Counted from the first letter of the stretch, positions 53,157-63,356 are shown. The stretch: DNA of 64,000 nucleotides from Sphingorhabdus lacus (GCF_009768975.1 NZ_CP035733.1:496001-560000); one strand, 5' to 3'. Notes: generated by a model not told the origin, from the sequence alone. Translations and numbers: made by a program.

Positions 53157-55730
53157 TTAACCGAAAGTGCGCTGCCACCAGCCAGTGCGGGGCGGTGCGT
53201 CACTCTCTGCCGCTGGTTCAGCGGCGGGCTCTGCTTTCGCCTCCTTTGCAGGGGCTTTTTTACGGGGTGCCTTGGCTTTGGCAGGTGCGACTTCTTCCGC
53301 AACCACTTCGGGCTCGGCGGCGGGCGTTTCGGCTTTCGCCTTGCCACGCTTTTTGGGCGCTGCCTTTGCAGTTGGTTCGGCTTCCACCGGAGCTTCGATA
53401 GCCACTGCCGTTTCGGCCTTAGGTTTTGCCCGGCTACGACGCTTCGGCTTTTCCTCAGCAACCGGTTCAACAGCTACTGGCTCAGCCGCAGCAACCGCTT
53501 CTACTTCAACCGCTTCTGCGGTGGCTTCACCGGTTTCCGCTTCGCCACGTTCGCGTCCACGACCACCTCGGCGGCCACGGCGTGTTTTCGGCTTGGTCTC
53601 CTCGGCGGTTGGTGCTTCGGGAGCGTCGTTTTGCTCGGCGCTCTCGGCCGCAACTTCGCCTTGGCCATCGCCATTTTCAGGACGTTCGTCACGATCGCGC
53701 GACTTGCCGCCGCGACGGCCTCGCCGACGTTTGCGACGACGGCCTTCGCCACCTTCGCTGTCGTCGCGGGGACGGTCTTCGCGTGCACGGCGCGGTTCGC
53801 TGACTTCTTCCTCTTCGACTTCGGTGTCGTCGATTTCGTCTTCGAAATCATCTTCTTCGAGATCGATGATGGGCGGCAAGGCAACAGGTGCTTCGGGGCG
53901 TGGTCCCGAACTGCTGACCGCCAATTTCGCACCTTCGGTTTCGCCATTGGGGACGATCAGAATGCGGACATGATAGCGTTCCTCAATGTCGGCCAATTCG
54001 CTGCGCTTGTTATTAAGGCAGTAAATTGTCGCTTCCTGGCTCGCTTGCAGCACGATTTGGTTGCCATTGCCCTTTGCGGCTTCCTCTTCGATCAAGCGCA
54101 ATGCGGACAGTGCAGCGGAGGAGGCGGTGCGGACGAGGCCTGTGCCTTCGCAATGCGGGCACTGGCGTGTCGATGCCTCCAGAACGCCGGTGCGCAAACG
54201 CTGACGGCTCATTTCCATCAGGCCGAAGCCCGAGATACGACCGACCTGAATCCGGGCCCGGTCATGCTTCAGGGCTTCCTTCATCGCACGCTCGACTTTG
54301 CGGGCGTTCGAATGATGCTCCATATCGATAAAGTCGATGACAACCAGACCGGCCATGTCGCGCAAACGCAACTGACGGGCAATTTCGCGTGCGGCTTCTA
54401 GATTGGTCGAAAGCGCGGTGGCTTCGATGCCGTGTTCTTTTGTCGACCGGCCGGAGTTGATGTCGATCGATACCAACGCTTCAGTCGGGTTGATCACGAT
54501 ATAACCGCCCGATTTCAGCTGTACGATCGGCTGATACATGGCGTTCAACTGGTCTTCGACATGGTAGCGCTGGAACAAGGGCACAGGGTCGGCATAATGC
54601 TGCACACGCTTGGCGTGGCTTGGCATCAGCAGCTTCATGAAATCCTTGGCGGCTTTATACCCTTCAGGACCTTCGACGAAGACTTCCTCGATATCCTTAT
54701 TATAGATATCGCGGATGGCGCGCTTGATCAGGTCACTGTCGGTGTGGATCAGCATCGGCGCAGCACCGCGCAGCGTGCGCTCGCGAATTTCATCCCACAA
54801 ACGCGCGAGATAATCGAAGTCGCGCTTGATTTCAGGCTTGGTGCGGGCAAGTCCGGCGGTGCGGATGATGCAGCCCATGGTCGATGGCAGGGTCAGGTCG
54901 GAAATGATCGACTTCAAACGCTTCCGGTCGGCTGCACTGTGGATCTTGCGGCTGATGCCACCACCATGCGAGGTGTTGGGCATCAATACGCAATAGCGGC
55001 CTGCAAGGCTGAGATAGGTGGTCAGAGCTGCGCCTTTATTGCCGCGCTCTTCCTTTACCACTTGCACCAGCAAAACCTGACGGCGGTGGATAACGTCTTG
55101 AATCTTGTACCGGCGGCGCAGGTTCATGCGCTTGGCGCGAACCTCATCGCTGGCTTTTGGAGCGCGGCCTTCGCCACCATTGCGACCACCACGTCCACGA
55201 CGACGGCGGTTGTTGCGTGAATTGGCGTCGTCCCGTGCGTTTTCTTCTGCGGACTCGTCGCCATTGGCGCTGAGGTCAGGTTCTTCGCCTTCACTCATAT
55301 CGATGGTGTCGACGCTGTCGTCGCTGTCGATTTCGATGAAATCGGACACTTCGTCTTCACGCTCTTCCGAGCCTTGCATAATGTCGGAGGGCTCTTCGCT
55401 CTCTTCTTCTTCCTGTTCGCGAAGTGCGGCTTCTTCAGCGGCAGCCTCGGCTTCTTCAGCCAAAAGACGTTCACGGTCTTCTTTGGGGATTTGATAATAG
55501 TCAGGATGGATTTCGGCAAAAGCCAGGAATCCATGGCGATTGCCGCCATAATCGACGAAAGCCGCCTGAAGCGACGGTTCGACCCGGGTTACTTTTGCGA
55601 GATAGATATTGCCTTTGAGCTGCTTGTGCTCGGCCGATTCAAAATCAAACTCCTCAATCCGGTTTCCTGTTACGACTGCGACCCGGGTTTCTTCCCGGTG
55701 ACGCGCGTCGATGAGCATACGCGTGGTCAT
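53157..55730 (-). CDS. rne: Ribonuclease E
   Basis: An 857-residue endoribonuclease of the RNase E/G family. The S1 RNA-binding domain begins at about 37 (LKGNIYLAKVTRVEPSLQAAFVDYGG) but is interrupted by an acidic insert of about 150 residues (about 85-230, runs of Glu and Asp), then resumes. The catalytic DNase I-like domain carries aspartates in VSIDINSGR and VVIDFIDM and the zinc-link CPHCEGTG. The tail from about 620 is Ala/Glu/Pro/Lys-rich and disordered, the expected degradosome scaffold. RBS GGAG is seven bases before the ATG. Upstream leader at 55731-56238 may hold its autoregulatory hairpins. Confidence 0.94.
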   Translation of the reverse strand: MTTRMLIDARHREETRVAVVTGNRIEEFDFESAEHKQLKGNIYLAKVTRVEPSLQAAFVDYGGNRHGFLAFAEIHPDYYQIPKEDRERLLAEEAEAAAEEAALREQEEEESEEPSDIMQGSEEREDEVSDFIEIDSDDSVDTIDMSEGEEPDLSANGDESAEENARDDANSRNNRRRRGRGGRNGGEGRAPKASDEVRAKRMNLRRRYKIQDVIHRRQVLLVQVVKEERGNKGAALTTYLSLAGRYCVLMPNTSHGGGISRKIHSAADRKRLKSIISDLTLPSTMGCIIRTAGLARTKPEIKRDFDYLARLWDEIRERTLRGAAPMLIHTDSDLIKRAIRDIYNKDIEEVFVEGPEGYKAAKDFMKLLMPSHAKRVQHYADPVPLFQRYHVEDQLNAMYQPIVQLKSGGYIVINPTEALVSIDINSGRSTKEHGIEATALSTNLEAAREIARQLRLRDMAGLVVIDFIDMEHHSNARKVERAMKEALKHDRARIQVGRISGFGLMEMSRQRLRTGVLEASTRQCPHCEGTGLVRTASSAALSALRLIEEEAAKGNGNQIVLQASQEATIYCLNNKRSELADIEERYHVRILIVPNGETEGAKLAVSSSGPRPEAPVALPPIIDLEEDDFEDEIDDTEVEEEEVSEPRRAREDRPRDDSEGGEGRRRKRRRGRRGGKSRDRDERPENGDGQGEVAAESAEQNDAPEAPTAEETKPKTRRGRRGGRGRERGEAETGEATAEAVEVEAVAAAEPVAVEPVAEEKPKRRSRAKPKAETAVAIEAPVEAEPTAKAAPKKRGKAKAETPAAEPEVVAEEVAPAKAKAPRKKAPAKEAKAEPAAEPAAESDAPPRTGWWQRTFG

Positions 55731-56238
55731 TAAATTTACTCCAGCGGGTGACCGCTCCGGTTGTCAGCCGTAGGCCGCCCGCTCTATTGTTGGTGCCAAG
55801 CCGCATCGGACGCGGGGCGTCGGCGTCGGCATGGCGATATGGTGGATAAGAAAAAATTGCGTCTGCTGCTTTTGCATGGCGGGCGAATTTCGCGCGCGCT
55901 TGATTTCCAGCCCATACGCCGTTCCCTTGAAGGGCGGCGGTGGCGGAAATATCATGCTTCATGCAGCGTCAACCTGTTAAACGGCCACGAAACAATGTGG
56001 CCCCGATAAAAGGGACCAAAAAATATAAGCCCCACACAGCATTGCTAGCACCCGTTTGCCCTAACGGCAAGGGAATGCGTGAAATCCCTGCGCGTTAAAA
56101 GGATAGCGCGCGCGAATGTGCCAACTTTCGTCACCGCATACATGCATCAGCCTGCCGTTTTGGCGAATTTCATGTCGAGCTGTTATCGCGCAAAGAAATT
56201 TCTGGACCGGGTGCCTGTCAAAAACGCATAAGACAGAC
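55731..56238. promoter_or_regulatory. Divergent rne leader / amidase promoter region
   Basis: 508 bases with no gene. On the rne side there is a hairpin at 55918-55938 (GCCG/CGGC with CCC/GGG around TTGAA), and near the amidase side a stem TTGCC/GGCAA at 56056-56070 flanked by CCC/GGG. Long 5' leaders are known for rne and mediate autoregulation by RNase E; the leader here is not shown but is plausible. Promoter elements cannot be fixed by eye. Confidence 0.4.
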
Positions 56239-57153
56239 ATGCTGTCCGTGGCGATCTTGCCGGCCTTTTATATGGCCCTGTCTTTACCGGTGGTGAACAC
56301 TGTCCGGAACGATGCTGCGCCAGTAGCTTTGCAATCAACGCTCGTCCCTCAAAAGCAAGCGTTTCGGGCCGAGCCGCCCAAGCGACGCTATGAAGTATCC
56401 GCACCGATAGTATCCCGTGTCGGCAAAGGACTACCCGCCATCAGCGGCCCGAAGGACAAAAGCTTGCCGCTGGTCGTGCTTGATGCCGGACATGGCGGGC
56501 ATGATCCTGGCGCTATAAGTCCGCACGGCGGGAAACGCGAAAAGGATGTGACGCTGGCGATTGCACGGGCGATCCGCACCGAGCTGTTGAAAAGCGGACG
56601 TGTCCGTGTCGCTCTGACGCGCGATTCCGACAAATTTCTCGTGCTTCAGGACCGGTACGGAATTGCGCGCAAAATGAATGCGGACCTGTTCATTTCGATT
56701 CATGCCGACAGCGCCGAAAACCCCGAAGCGGGCGGGGGAACTGTCTACACCCTGTCCGAGGTCGCATCGGATCGCGAGGCGCAGCGGCTTGCGTCCAGAG
56801 AAAATAAATCCGACATTATCAACGGCGTCAACCTTGGTGGCGCGGATGCGGATGTGTCCTCGATCCTGATCGATTTGACCCAGCGCGAAACGATGAATGT
56901 GTCGGCGGAGTTTGCCAAATTGCTCCTACGCGAATCGCGGCCGAACATGCGGATCCGGACCAACTCGCACCGCTTCGCCTCGTTCATTGTCCTGAAGGCA
57001 CCGGATACGCCATCGGTCCTGTTTGAAACAGGCTATCTCAGCAATGAGGATGATGTGGAGTTTTTGGGCTCCGAATCCGGCCGGCAAAAGGTAGCGCGCA
57101 GTGTCGCGAGCGCCATCCAGGTCCATTTTGCCCGCCGTCTCGCTTCGCAATAG
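56239..57153 (+). CDS. N-acetylmuramoyl-L-alanine amidase (AmiC/Amidase_3)
   Basis: A 304-residue peptidoglycan amidase. The zinc/catalytic residues of Amidase_3 are visible: LDAGHGGHDPG, GKREKDVTLAIARA, the second histidine in FISIHADS, and the catalytic glutamate in LFETGYLSN. An N-terminal hydrophobic segment (about 1-20) should export it. Start ATG 56239 is chosen for that; an earlier frame from 56116 gives an unusual N-terminus. It cleaves septal peptidoglycan and lies directly before the PBP1A gene, so the two are likely linked in cell-wall turnover. Confidence 0.93.
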   Translation: MLSVAILPAFYMALSLPVVNTVRNDAAPVALQSTLVPQKQAFRAEPPKRRYEVSAPIVSRVGKGLPAISGPKDKSLPLVVLDAGHGGHDPGAISPHGGKREKDVTLAIARAIRTELLKSGRVRVALTRDSDKFLVLQDRYGIARKMNADLFISIHADSAENPEAGGGTVYTLSEVASDREAQRLASRENKSDIINGVNLGGADADVSSILIDLTQRETMNVSAEFAKLLLRESRPNMRIRTNSHRFASFIVLKAPDTPSVLFETGYLSNEDDVEFLGSESGRQKVARSVASAIQVHFARRLASQ

Positions 57154-57163
57154 AGGTAAAAAC

Positions 57164-57177
57164 AGGCGGAGCCGCCT
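57164..57177 (+). terminator. Short hairpin between the amidase and PBP1A genes
   Basis: AGGCG / CGCCT (57164-57168 with 57173-57177) around GAGC. It is short and without a T-run, so it may only weakly attenuate read-through into PBP1A. Confidence 0.3.
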
Positions 57178-57224
57178 ATTAACATTCTGGACCTTGGCAA
57201 CAAATCGGTTAGAGAGAGCCCGTA

Positions 57225-59744
57225 ATGACCGACGCCGTGACCCCGCCCGAAGAACCGACAAACATCAGCTATAAGCTGAAGCGCGATGTCGATGGGTTTA
57301 TCGGCAAGTGGCAGATCTGGTGGCAGCGCAAGCGCTTCCGCTGGGTGGTCTACGCTGCGGGTGCTGCATTTCTGTTTCTGTTGCTCTTCTGGGCCATATT
57401 CGCCCGCAACCTTCCCGATGCGGAGGCTTTGATCGAATATGAATCGCCGCTGCCGACGGTGGTGCGGGATGTCAATGGCGAGCCTTTTCAGAGCTATGCG
57501 CGCGAACGTCGCGTCCAGCTGGAATATGCCGATTTCCCGCGCTTGCTGATCCGCGCCTATCTGGCGGCAGAGGATAAGACATTTTTCAGCCATGGCGGCA
57601 TCGATTATCCAGGCATCGCATCGGCTGTTTTCGACAATATTTTTACCAGCGGCCGTTCGCGCGGCGCTTCGACGATTACGCAACAGGTGGCCAAGAACCT
57701 GCTGCTGACCAACGAATATAGCTATACCCGCAAGGTCAAGGAGGCGATCCTTGCCAAGCGTATTGAGAACGCGCTGACCAAGCCGCAGATTTTGTCGCTC
57801 TACCTCAATGAAATTGCCCTTGGCCGCCAATCCTTCGGCGTTGAAGCCGCAGCGCAGGCCTATTTCGGCAAGAGCGTTGATCAGCTGCAGCTGCATGAAA
57901 TGGCGTTTTTGGCGATATTGCCTAAAGCGCCGGAACGTTATGGCCGCGCCAAAAATGCCGAAGCGGCGATAGTGCGGCGTAACTGGGTGCTGGGCGAAAT
58001 GTTCGCCAATGGCTGGATCACCGAAAAGCAAATGGCTGAGGCGCGGGCCATGCCACTGGGCCTGATTGCGCAGCGCGGGACAGGATATAAGAATATCGGC
58101 GGGTACTTCACCGAAGAAGTCCGCCGCCAATTGATCGAGAAGTTCGGCGAGACCGACAAGGATGGTCCCTACAGCGTCTATGCCGGTGGTCTGTGGGTCC
58201 GCACATCGATGAATCCTGAATTCCAGGTGGCGGCTACTCAGGCGCTGCGTGATGGCTTGCTTCGCTATAATGCGGGCAAGGCGTGGAAGGCCAATATGGG
58301 CACGATCGATGTGTCCGACGACAAATGGGCGTCACGCTTTGCATCGACCAATATCAGCATCGATTACGCCAATTGGCGGGCAGGGGTGGCCCTTGGCAAG
58401 GGTCGGGTAGGTTTTGCCGATGGTACCGTTGGTCTTCTGAACGGCGGTCCTGCCGCGATGAAGGCAGGCGACGTAATCGCCGTTGTTCCGAATGGTGCGA
58501 ACAGCTTCTCTGTCCGCTCGGTCCCCGAAGTGGGCGGCGGCATGGTGGTTCAGAACCCGCTCAATGGCCGGGTGCTCGCCATTCAGGGTGGCTTTGATAA
58601 CCGGATTTCAAGCTTCAACCGGGCAACACAGGCACAACGTCAGCCCGGGTCGACCATCAAGCCCTTCGTTTATGCGACCGCGCTCGACAATGGCATGACC
58701 CCGACGTCGATCATTGTCGATGGCCCTTATTGCGTTTGGCAAGGCGCATCGCTCGGCCAGAAATGCTTCCGCAACTTCGGTGGCGGCGGGGCAGGGCCGC
58801 AGACGATGCGCTGGGGTCTGGAACAGTCCCGCAACCTGATGACCGTACGCGCCGCAGCGGATTCCGGGATGGACAATGTGACCGACACGTTCCGCGCCAT
58901 GGGGATTGGCGACTACCCCGACTATCTGTCCTACGCTTTGGGCGCTGGCGACACGACCGTGCTGAAAATGGTCAACGCATACTCCATGCTGGTCAACCAG
59001 GGCCGCGAACTCAAGCCGACTTTGATCGATTTTGCGCAGAACCGCAAAGGGAAGGTCATCTTCCCCGAAAACTGGAAACCGTGCAACCGTTGCCGGGCAA
59101 AAGATTGGGATGGCAAGCCGATGCCGCGCTTCGCTGCATCCGGCAAGCAAGTGATGGATCCAATTACAGCCTATCAGACCGTGCACATGCTCGAAGGCGT
59201 CATCCAGCGCGGGACAGCGACGATATTGCGCGATCTTGACCGTCCACTTTTCGGCAAGACCGGAACGACGACTGGCCCCACAAATGTGTGGTTCATTGGT
59301 GGATCGCCGCAGTTGGTGGCTGGCCTGTATCTTGGATTTGACCAGCCTCGCAACATGGGTGGCTATGCGCAGGGCGGCTCGCTGGCTGCCCCCGTATTCA
59401 AGCAATTCGCCCGCGCGGCGATGGCCGATATGCCCAAGACGCCGTTCATCGCCCCGGCAGGAACACGTCTCGTGCGTATCGACCGCAAGAGCGGCAAGCG
59501 CGTCTATGGCGCATGGCCGGGCGATGATCCCAAAAGCGCGGTGATCTGGGAAGCGTTCAAGGCCGAGACCGAGCCCAAGCGTTCGATCCGTCAGGACGAA
59601 TTGGCGGCGCGCGGCGACAAGCCGAAGAAGAAGGATTCATCGGACTCCAAGAGCGGGTCGAGCAATGCCAACGCAGGGCAAGGGCCAAGCTCGGCAACCA
59701 AGCGCGATCAGGAGTTTATCCAGCAAGAAGGCGGAATCTACTGA
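57225..59744 (+). CDS. mrcA: Penicillin-binding protein 1A (bifunctional glycosyltransferase/transpeptidase)
   Basis: An 839-residue class A PBP. Membrane anchor at about 40-60; GT51 glycosyltransferase with AAEDKTFFSHGG (about 114-125) and SRGASTITQQVAKNLL; transpeptidase with S476-TIK479, S535-R-N537 and K678-TGTT. The C-terminal tail is Lys/Ser-rich. It polymerises and cross-links peptidoglycan in the periplasm. It is 71 bases after the amidase gene on the same strand. Confidence 0.96.
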   Translation: MTDAVTPPEEPTNISYKLKRDVDGFIGKWQIWWQRKRFRWVVYAAGAAFLFLLLFWAIFARNLPDAEALIEYESPLPTVVRDVNGEPFQSYARERRVQLEYADFPRLLIRAYLAAEDKTFFSHGGIDYPGIASAVFDNIFTSGRSRGASTITQQVAKNLLLTNEYSYTRKVKEAILAKRIENALTKPQILSLYLNEIALGRQSFGVEAAAQAYFGKSVDQLQLHEMAFLAILPKAPERYGRAKNAEAAIVRRNWVLGEMFANGWITEKQMAEARAMPLGLIAQRGTGYKNIGGYFTEEVRRQLIEKFGETDKDGPYSVYAGGLWVRTSMNPEFQVAATQALRDGLLRYNAGKAWKANMGTIDVSDDKWASRFASTNISIDYANWRAGVALGKGRVGFADGTVGLLNGGPAAMKAGDVIAVVPNGANSFSVRSVPEVGGGMVVQNPLNGRVLAIQGGFDNRISSFNRATQAQRQPGSTIKPFVYATALDNGMTPTSIIVDGPYCVWQGASLGQKCFRNFGGGGAGPQTMRWGLEQSRNLMTVRAAADSGMDNVTDTFRAMGIGDYPDYLSYALGAGDTTVLKMVNAYSMLVNQGRELKPTLIDFAQNRKGKVIFPENWKPCNRCRAKDWDGKPMPRFAASGKQVMDPITAYQTVHMLEGVIQRGTATILRDLDRPLFGKTGTTTGPTNVWFIGGSPQLVAGLYLGFDQPRNMGGYAQGGSLAAPVFKQFARAAMADMPKTPFIAPAGTRLVRIDRKSGKRVYGAWPGDDPKSAVIWEAFKAETEPKRSIRQDELAARGDKPKKKDSSDSKSGSSNANAGQGPSSATKRDQEFIQQEGGIY

Positions 59745-59768
59745 TTACCGCCCCGACGCAGGGATGAG

Positions 59769-60326
59769 TTAGAACTTCACCTCAGGCGCGGCGCTGATTG
59801 TCGGGCGTTCTTCAGCGCCCAATTCCCAGAATTTCTCTTCGCCAAAGCCGAAAGCGCCCGCGAACAGAACCGCAGGAAAAGCCTGCCGCGCGCCGTTATA
59901 GTCGGCCGTGACCGCATTATAGGCCCGGCGCGATGCGGCCAGCTTGTCTTCCACATCGGCAAGTTCATGCTGCAACGTCTGGAAATTCTGGTTGGCTTTC
60001 AAGTCCGGATAGTTTTCCGCCAGTGCAAACAGGCTTTTCAATGCGCCGGAAAGTCCATTTTCCGCGGCTGCCGCTGCGGCGGGACTGGATGCGCCCAAGG
60101 CGGAATTGCGCGCGGAAATCACGGCATCCAGCGTCGATTTTTCATGCGTGGCATAGCCCTGGACCGTGTTGACCAGATTGGGGATAAGATCGTGCCGCTG
60201 GCGCAACTGGGCATCGATATCGGCCCAACCCTGCCGCACATTCTGCCGCAATCCGACGAGCCTATTATAAATCAGGATCGCAATCAGGCCTAAAAAAACA
60301 ACGATACCAATGATGACCAAACCCAT
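59769..60326 (-). CDS. lemA: LemA family protein
   Basis: A 185-residue LemA protein: N-terminal transmembrane helix (about 2-18), then the coiled helical core with LRQNVRQGWADIDAQLRQRHDLIPNL and a C-terminal FGFGEEKFW-type end. Start ATG 60326 follows GGGGGAG; a longer frame to 60398 is rejected. It is divergent from the DUF3137 gene with 62 bases between, a pairing often seen for LemA. The function is unknown; a role in envelope/membrane regulation is proposed for the family. Confidence 0.93.
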   Translation of the reverse strand: MGLVIIGIVVFLGLIAILIYNRLVGLRQNVRQGWADIDAQLRQRHDLIPNLVNTVQGYATHEKSTLDAVISARNSALGASSPAAAAAAENGLSGALKSLFALAENYPDLKANQNFQTLQHELADVEDKLAASRRAYNAVTADYNGARQAFPAVLFAGAFGFGEEKFWELGAEERPTISAAPEVKF

Positions 60327-60388
60327 CGCTTTACTCCCCCTGTAACGGTCGATAGCATTGGTTATCACGGGGGAAGGGGAAAGCAAAG

Positions 60389-61318
60389 ATGATAGCATTG
60401 CCTGATGTCGACACGCTAATGGCGGGTGGCTTGCAGGACCGGCTGGATTCCTTGGTTGCGGATCGGGCCAAGGCCAAGGAAAAAATGATCTGGACGGGTG
60501 CAGGCGGCATTGTTGCGGCGATTCTGGTCGGTTTCATTTTCTACACCTTTGGGCTTGAGGAAATCGGCTATTTCGCGGCTACGGTTGTCGGTGGCGGAGC
60601 GTTGGCGTGGGCCAGCAATAACCGGCAACAGATGATCGATTCCCTGAAGCATGAAATGAACGGCGCGCTCGCCCGCAGTTTGCAGGTGGACTATTCGGTC
60701 TCCGCATTTTCAGGACAGGAATTTGAAAACGCCCGCACCTATGGACTGTTGCCAACCTATGACGATAAATATTTGCAGGACCAATGGCATGGGTCAATCG
60801 ATGGCACGGATTTCCTCTTATACGAAGCCAAGCTGACGGAGGAGCAGGGTTCGGGCAAGAACCGGCGGACCGTGACCAAATTCGAAGGCGTTGTGCTGCG
60901 GTTCCAGTTTGCACGGCCCTTTCTGGGCACGACGCTGGTCCGCCGCGACGGGTTCAAGATCACCCTGTTTGGCGACAACAAAACCTATAACGGCCAGACG
61001 CTGGAGCGGATCAAGATGGTCGATCCTCGTTTCGAAGACGCTTTCGATGTCTATGGTACTGACCAGGTTGAGGCCCGCTATCTGGTGCACCCGGCCTATT
61101 GCGAGCGTCTGATCGAAATGGAGCAGGAATTCGATGGGGATAAATTGGCGGCGCTGTTTTTGGGCGGTGACCTGATCGTCACCCTGCACACCGGCAATAT
61201 GTTTGAAAGCGCAACGCTCAGTCCCAAACGCGACCGTGAGTTGCTCGGCAAGACAATCGCGCAATTCGGTTCGATCACGAAATTGGTCAAACTACTGAAC
61301 GAGAGGCCGCGGCATTAG
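60389..61318 (+). CDS. DUF3137-family membrane protein
   Basis: A 309-residue protein with two membrane segments (about 34-58 and 62-76) and a long cytosolic part containing TYDDKYLQDQWHGSIDGTDFLLYEAKL, the DUF3137 pattern. It sits divergent from lemA. Function unknown; co-occurrence with lemA suggests they act together. Confidence 0.85.
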   Translation: MIALPDVDTLMAGGLQDRLDSLVADRAKAKEKMIWTGAGGIVAAILVGFIFYTFGLEEIGYFAATVVGGGALAWASNNRQQMIDSLKHEMNGALARSLQVDYSVSAFSGQEFENARTYGLLPTYDDKYLQDQWHGSIDGTDFLLYEAKLTEEQGSGKNRRTVTKFEGVVLRFQFARPFLGTTLVRRDGFKITLFGDNKTYNGQTLERIKMVDPRFEDAFDVYGTDQVEARYLVHPAYCERLIEMEQEFDGDKLAALFLGGDLIVTLHTGNMFESATLSPKRDRELLGKTIAQFGSITKLVKLLNERPRH

Positions 61319-61388
61319 CTCCCTTTGACTCGGGCTGCTAATCGGCTAAAGGCCGCCAACCTGATTTCATTCCCTTTGGAGTTTCCCC

Positions 61389-62516
61389 ATGCGCGCCGAC
61401 GCAGAAGGCTATGTTGCCCGCATTGATGCTGCCCTTAATCTCGTCAAGATGTCGCTTGATTGGGACCGCGCACTGCGTCGCCTGGACGAATTGAACGCCA
61501 AGGTCGAAGATCCAACGCTGTGGGACAATCCCAAGGCGGCCGAAGAAGTGATGCGCGAACGCCGCCGTCTGGATGCGGCTATCGCTACCGTGCGCGAAAT
61601 CGACGCCGACAAAAGCGGCACCGTCGAATTGATCGAGCTCGCGGAAATGGAAGGCGATACGGCCCTGGGCGACGAAGGTGCCGCTTCGCTCAAGGCTCTG
61701 GCGGACCGTGCCGACAGGGACAAGGTTTCGGCCCTTTTGTCGGGTGAAGCCGACGGCAACGACACATTTATCGAAATCCATGCAGGCGCAGGTGGCACCG
61801 AAAGCCAGGATTGGGCCGAAATGCTACAGCGCATGTACTACCGCTGGGCGGAACAGCGCGGCTACAAAGTCGAAATGGTCGACTATCAGGCCGGCGACCA
61901 GGCAGGCATCAAGTCCGCCACCATGCTGGTGAAGGGCGAAAACGCCTATGGTTATGCCAAGACCGAAAGCGGCGTGCACCGTCTCGTGCGCATTTCGCCT
62001 TATGACAGCGCAGCCAAGCGGCATACCAGCTTTTCCAGCGTCTGGGTCTATCCCGTTATCGACGACAATATTGATATCGAAATCAACGAAGGTGACCTGA
62101 AAATAGACACCTATCGCGCATCTGGTGCCGGCGGCCAGCACGTCAACACCACCGATTCCGCGGTCCGGATCACCCACAAACCTTCGGGCATTGTCGTCGC
62201 CAGCCAGAACGACCGAAGCCAGCACAAGAACCGCGCCACCGCGATGGGTATGTTGAAGGCCCGTCTGTACGAAGCGGAATTGCGCAAGCGTGAAGAAGCG
62301 GCAAGCGGCGAATATGCCGCTAAAACCGAAATCGGCTGGGGTCATCAGATCCGTTCCTATGTCCTGCAACCTTATCAGATGGTGAAAGACCTGCGCACCG
62401 GCGTCACGTCACCTACGCCATCGGATGTGCTTGACGGCGACCTCGACAGCTTCATCGCAGCCGCGCTAGCGCAGCGTGTGACGGGTGAGGCGGTCGCTGT
62501 TGAGGATGTGGATTAA
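61389..62516 (+). CDS. prfB: Peptide chain release factor 2
   Basis: A 375-residue RF2. The catalytic GGQ is at 248-250 ([16 protein letters not shown]). The stop-codon recognition tripeptide, SPF in E. coli, is S203-P204-Y205 here, so the third position is tyrosine. The gene is one continuous frame without the in-frame TGA frameshift site of E. coli prfB; the alternative start is thus normal. Terminates translation at UGA/UAA. Confidence 0.94.
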   Translation: MRADAEGYVARIDAALNLVKMSLDWDRALRRLDELNAKVEDPTLWDNPKAAEEVMRERRRLDAAIATVREIDADKSGTVELIELAEMEGDTALGDEGAASLKALADRADRDKVSALLSGEADGNDTFIEIHAGAGGTESQDWAEMLQRMYYRWAEQRGYKVEMVDYQAGDQAGIKSATMLVKGENAYGYAKTESGVHRLVRISPYDSAAKRHTSFSSVWVYPVIDDNIDIEINEGDLKIDTYRASGAGGQHVNTTDSAVRITHKPSGIVVASQNDRSQHKNRATAMGMLKARLYEAELRKREEAASGEYAAKTEIGWGHQIRSYVLQPYQMVKDLRTGVTSPTPSDVLDGDLDSFIAAALAQRVTGEAVAVEDVD

Positions 62517-62613
62517 TTTACACAGAACCCGAACAGTCTGTTGTTGACAGCTAAGAGGGGCTGTTTATCCCGTTAAATATCTGGATCATCCAGTGTAAAA
62601 AATGGGGAACATT

Positions 62614-63339
62614 ATGAAAATCACATTTGCGGCACAGTATTTGTGCGCGGTTAGTCTGTGTGCATTGTCAACAACGGCTTCCGCCCAAGAAGTGAATCCG
62701 GGTACCGTACCAGCTACCTCGGTTCCGGCTGAAGTAATTGCCGAGCCACAGCCGCCAAAAGACCTTGTCCTTAATGCGGGAACGCCAATTACGCTTGCCG
62801 TTTCGGAAGAAGTCAACAGCAGCACCCATAAAGAAGGTGACGAGTTTCGTTTGACCGTCCTTAACGATGTTACAATTGGCCAAACTGTTGTGATCCCGCG
62901 TGGCACACCGGCGACAGCTGAAATTACCTGGCGGACTGGCAAGGGCGCCTTTGGAAAATCAGGCAAAATGGAATTCGAACTCCGCAGCATCTATCTCGAC
63001 GGCACGCAGGTTCCTTTAACCGGCAGCTTCCGACAGGAAGGTGAGGGTAACACCGTCGCCACCGGTGTTGGCGTGATCGCGATCGGTGTGTTCGCTGGCT
63101 TCATTACCGGAAAGCGCGCGCGCCTTCCCGTTGGCCGCGAGCTGATGGCGCAGGTCGCGCAGAACGTACCCTTTGGCGCGAATGGCCAGTTATCGCCAAG
63201 TTACAACTCTTCAACAGCCATGAAAATGGCTGAGGCGAGCACACCATTCCGCAAATGTCGTGCTTCAGCTAAAGGTCTGGGCGATGCGAAACAAGAACAG
63301 GCCGCGATGAAAAAATGCTACGCAGAGCGCATGGAATAA
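62614..63339 (+). CDS. Exported hypothetical protein
   Basis: A 241-residue protein with a signal peptide (MKITFAAQYLCAVSLCALSTTASAQ), a beta-rich middle (AGTPITLAVSEEVNSSTHKEGD, then VVIPRGTPATAEI) that looks like a small carbohydrate-/surface-type beta-sandwich, a short hydrophobic segment (VGVIAIGVFAGFI, about 153-165) and a basic tail with two cysteines. Start ATG 62614 follows GGGGAAC; an ATG 12 bases earlier is less likely. No family function recognised. Confidence 0.7.
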   Translation: MKITFAAQYLCAVSLCALSTTASAQEVNPGTVPATSVPAEVIAEPQPPKDLVLNAGTPITLAVSEEVNSSTHKEGDEFRLTVLNDVTIGQTVVIPRGTPATAEITWRTGKGAFGKSGKMEFELRSIYLDGTQVPLTGSFRQEGEGNTVATGVGVIAIGVFAGFITGKRARLPVGRELMAQVAQNVPFGANGQLSPSYNSSTAMKMAEASTPFRKCRASAKGLGDAKQEQAAMKKCYAERME

Positions 63340-63356
63340 CCATTTGTTCTATCTGG

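Noticed and set aside
55761..56009. 82-codon plus-strand frame in the rne leader
   Set aside because: Arg-rich random composition, no RBS, antisense to the leader of rne.
57033..58130. 365-codon minus-strand frame across the amidase and PBP1A
   Set aside because: Both sense genes carry catalytic motifs, the antisense frame has none.
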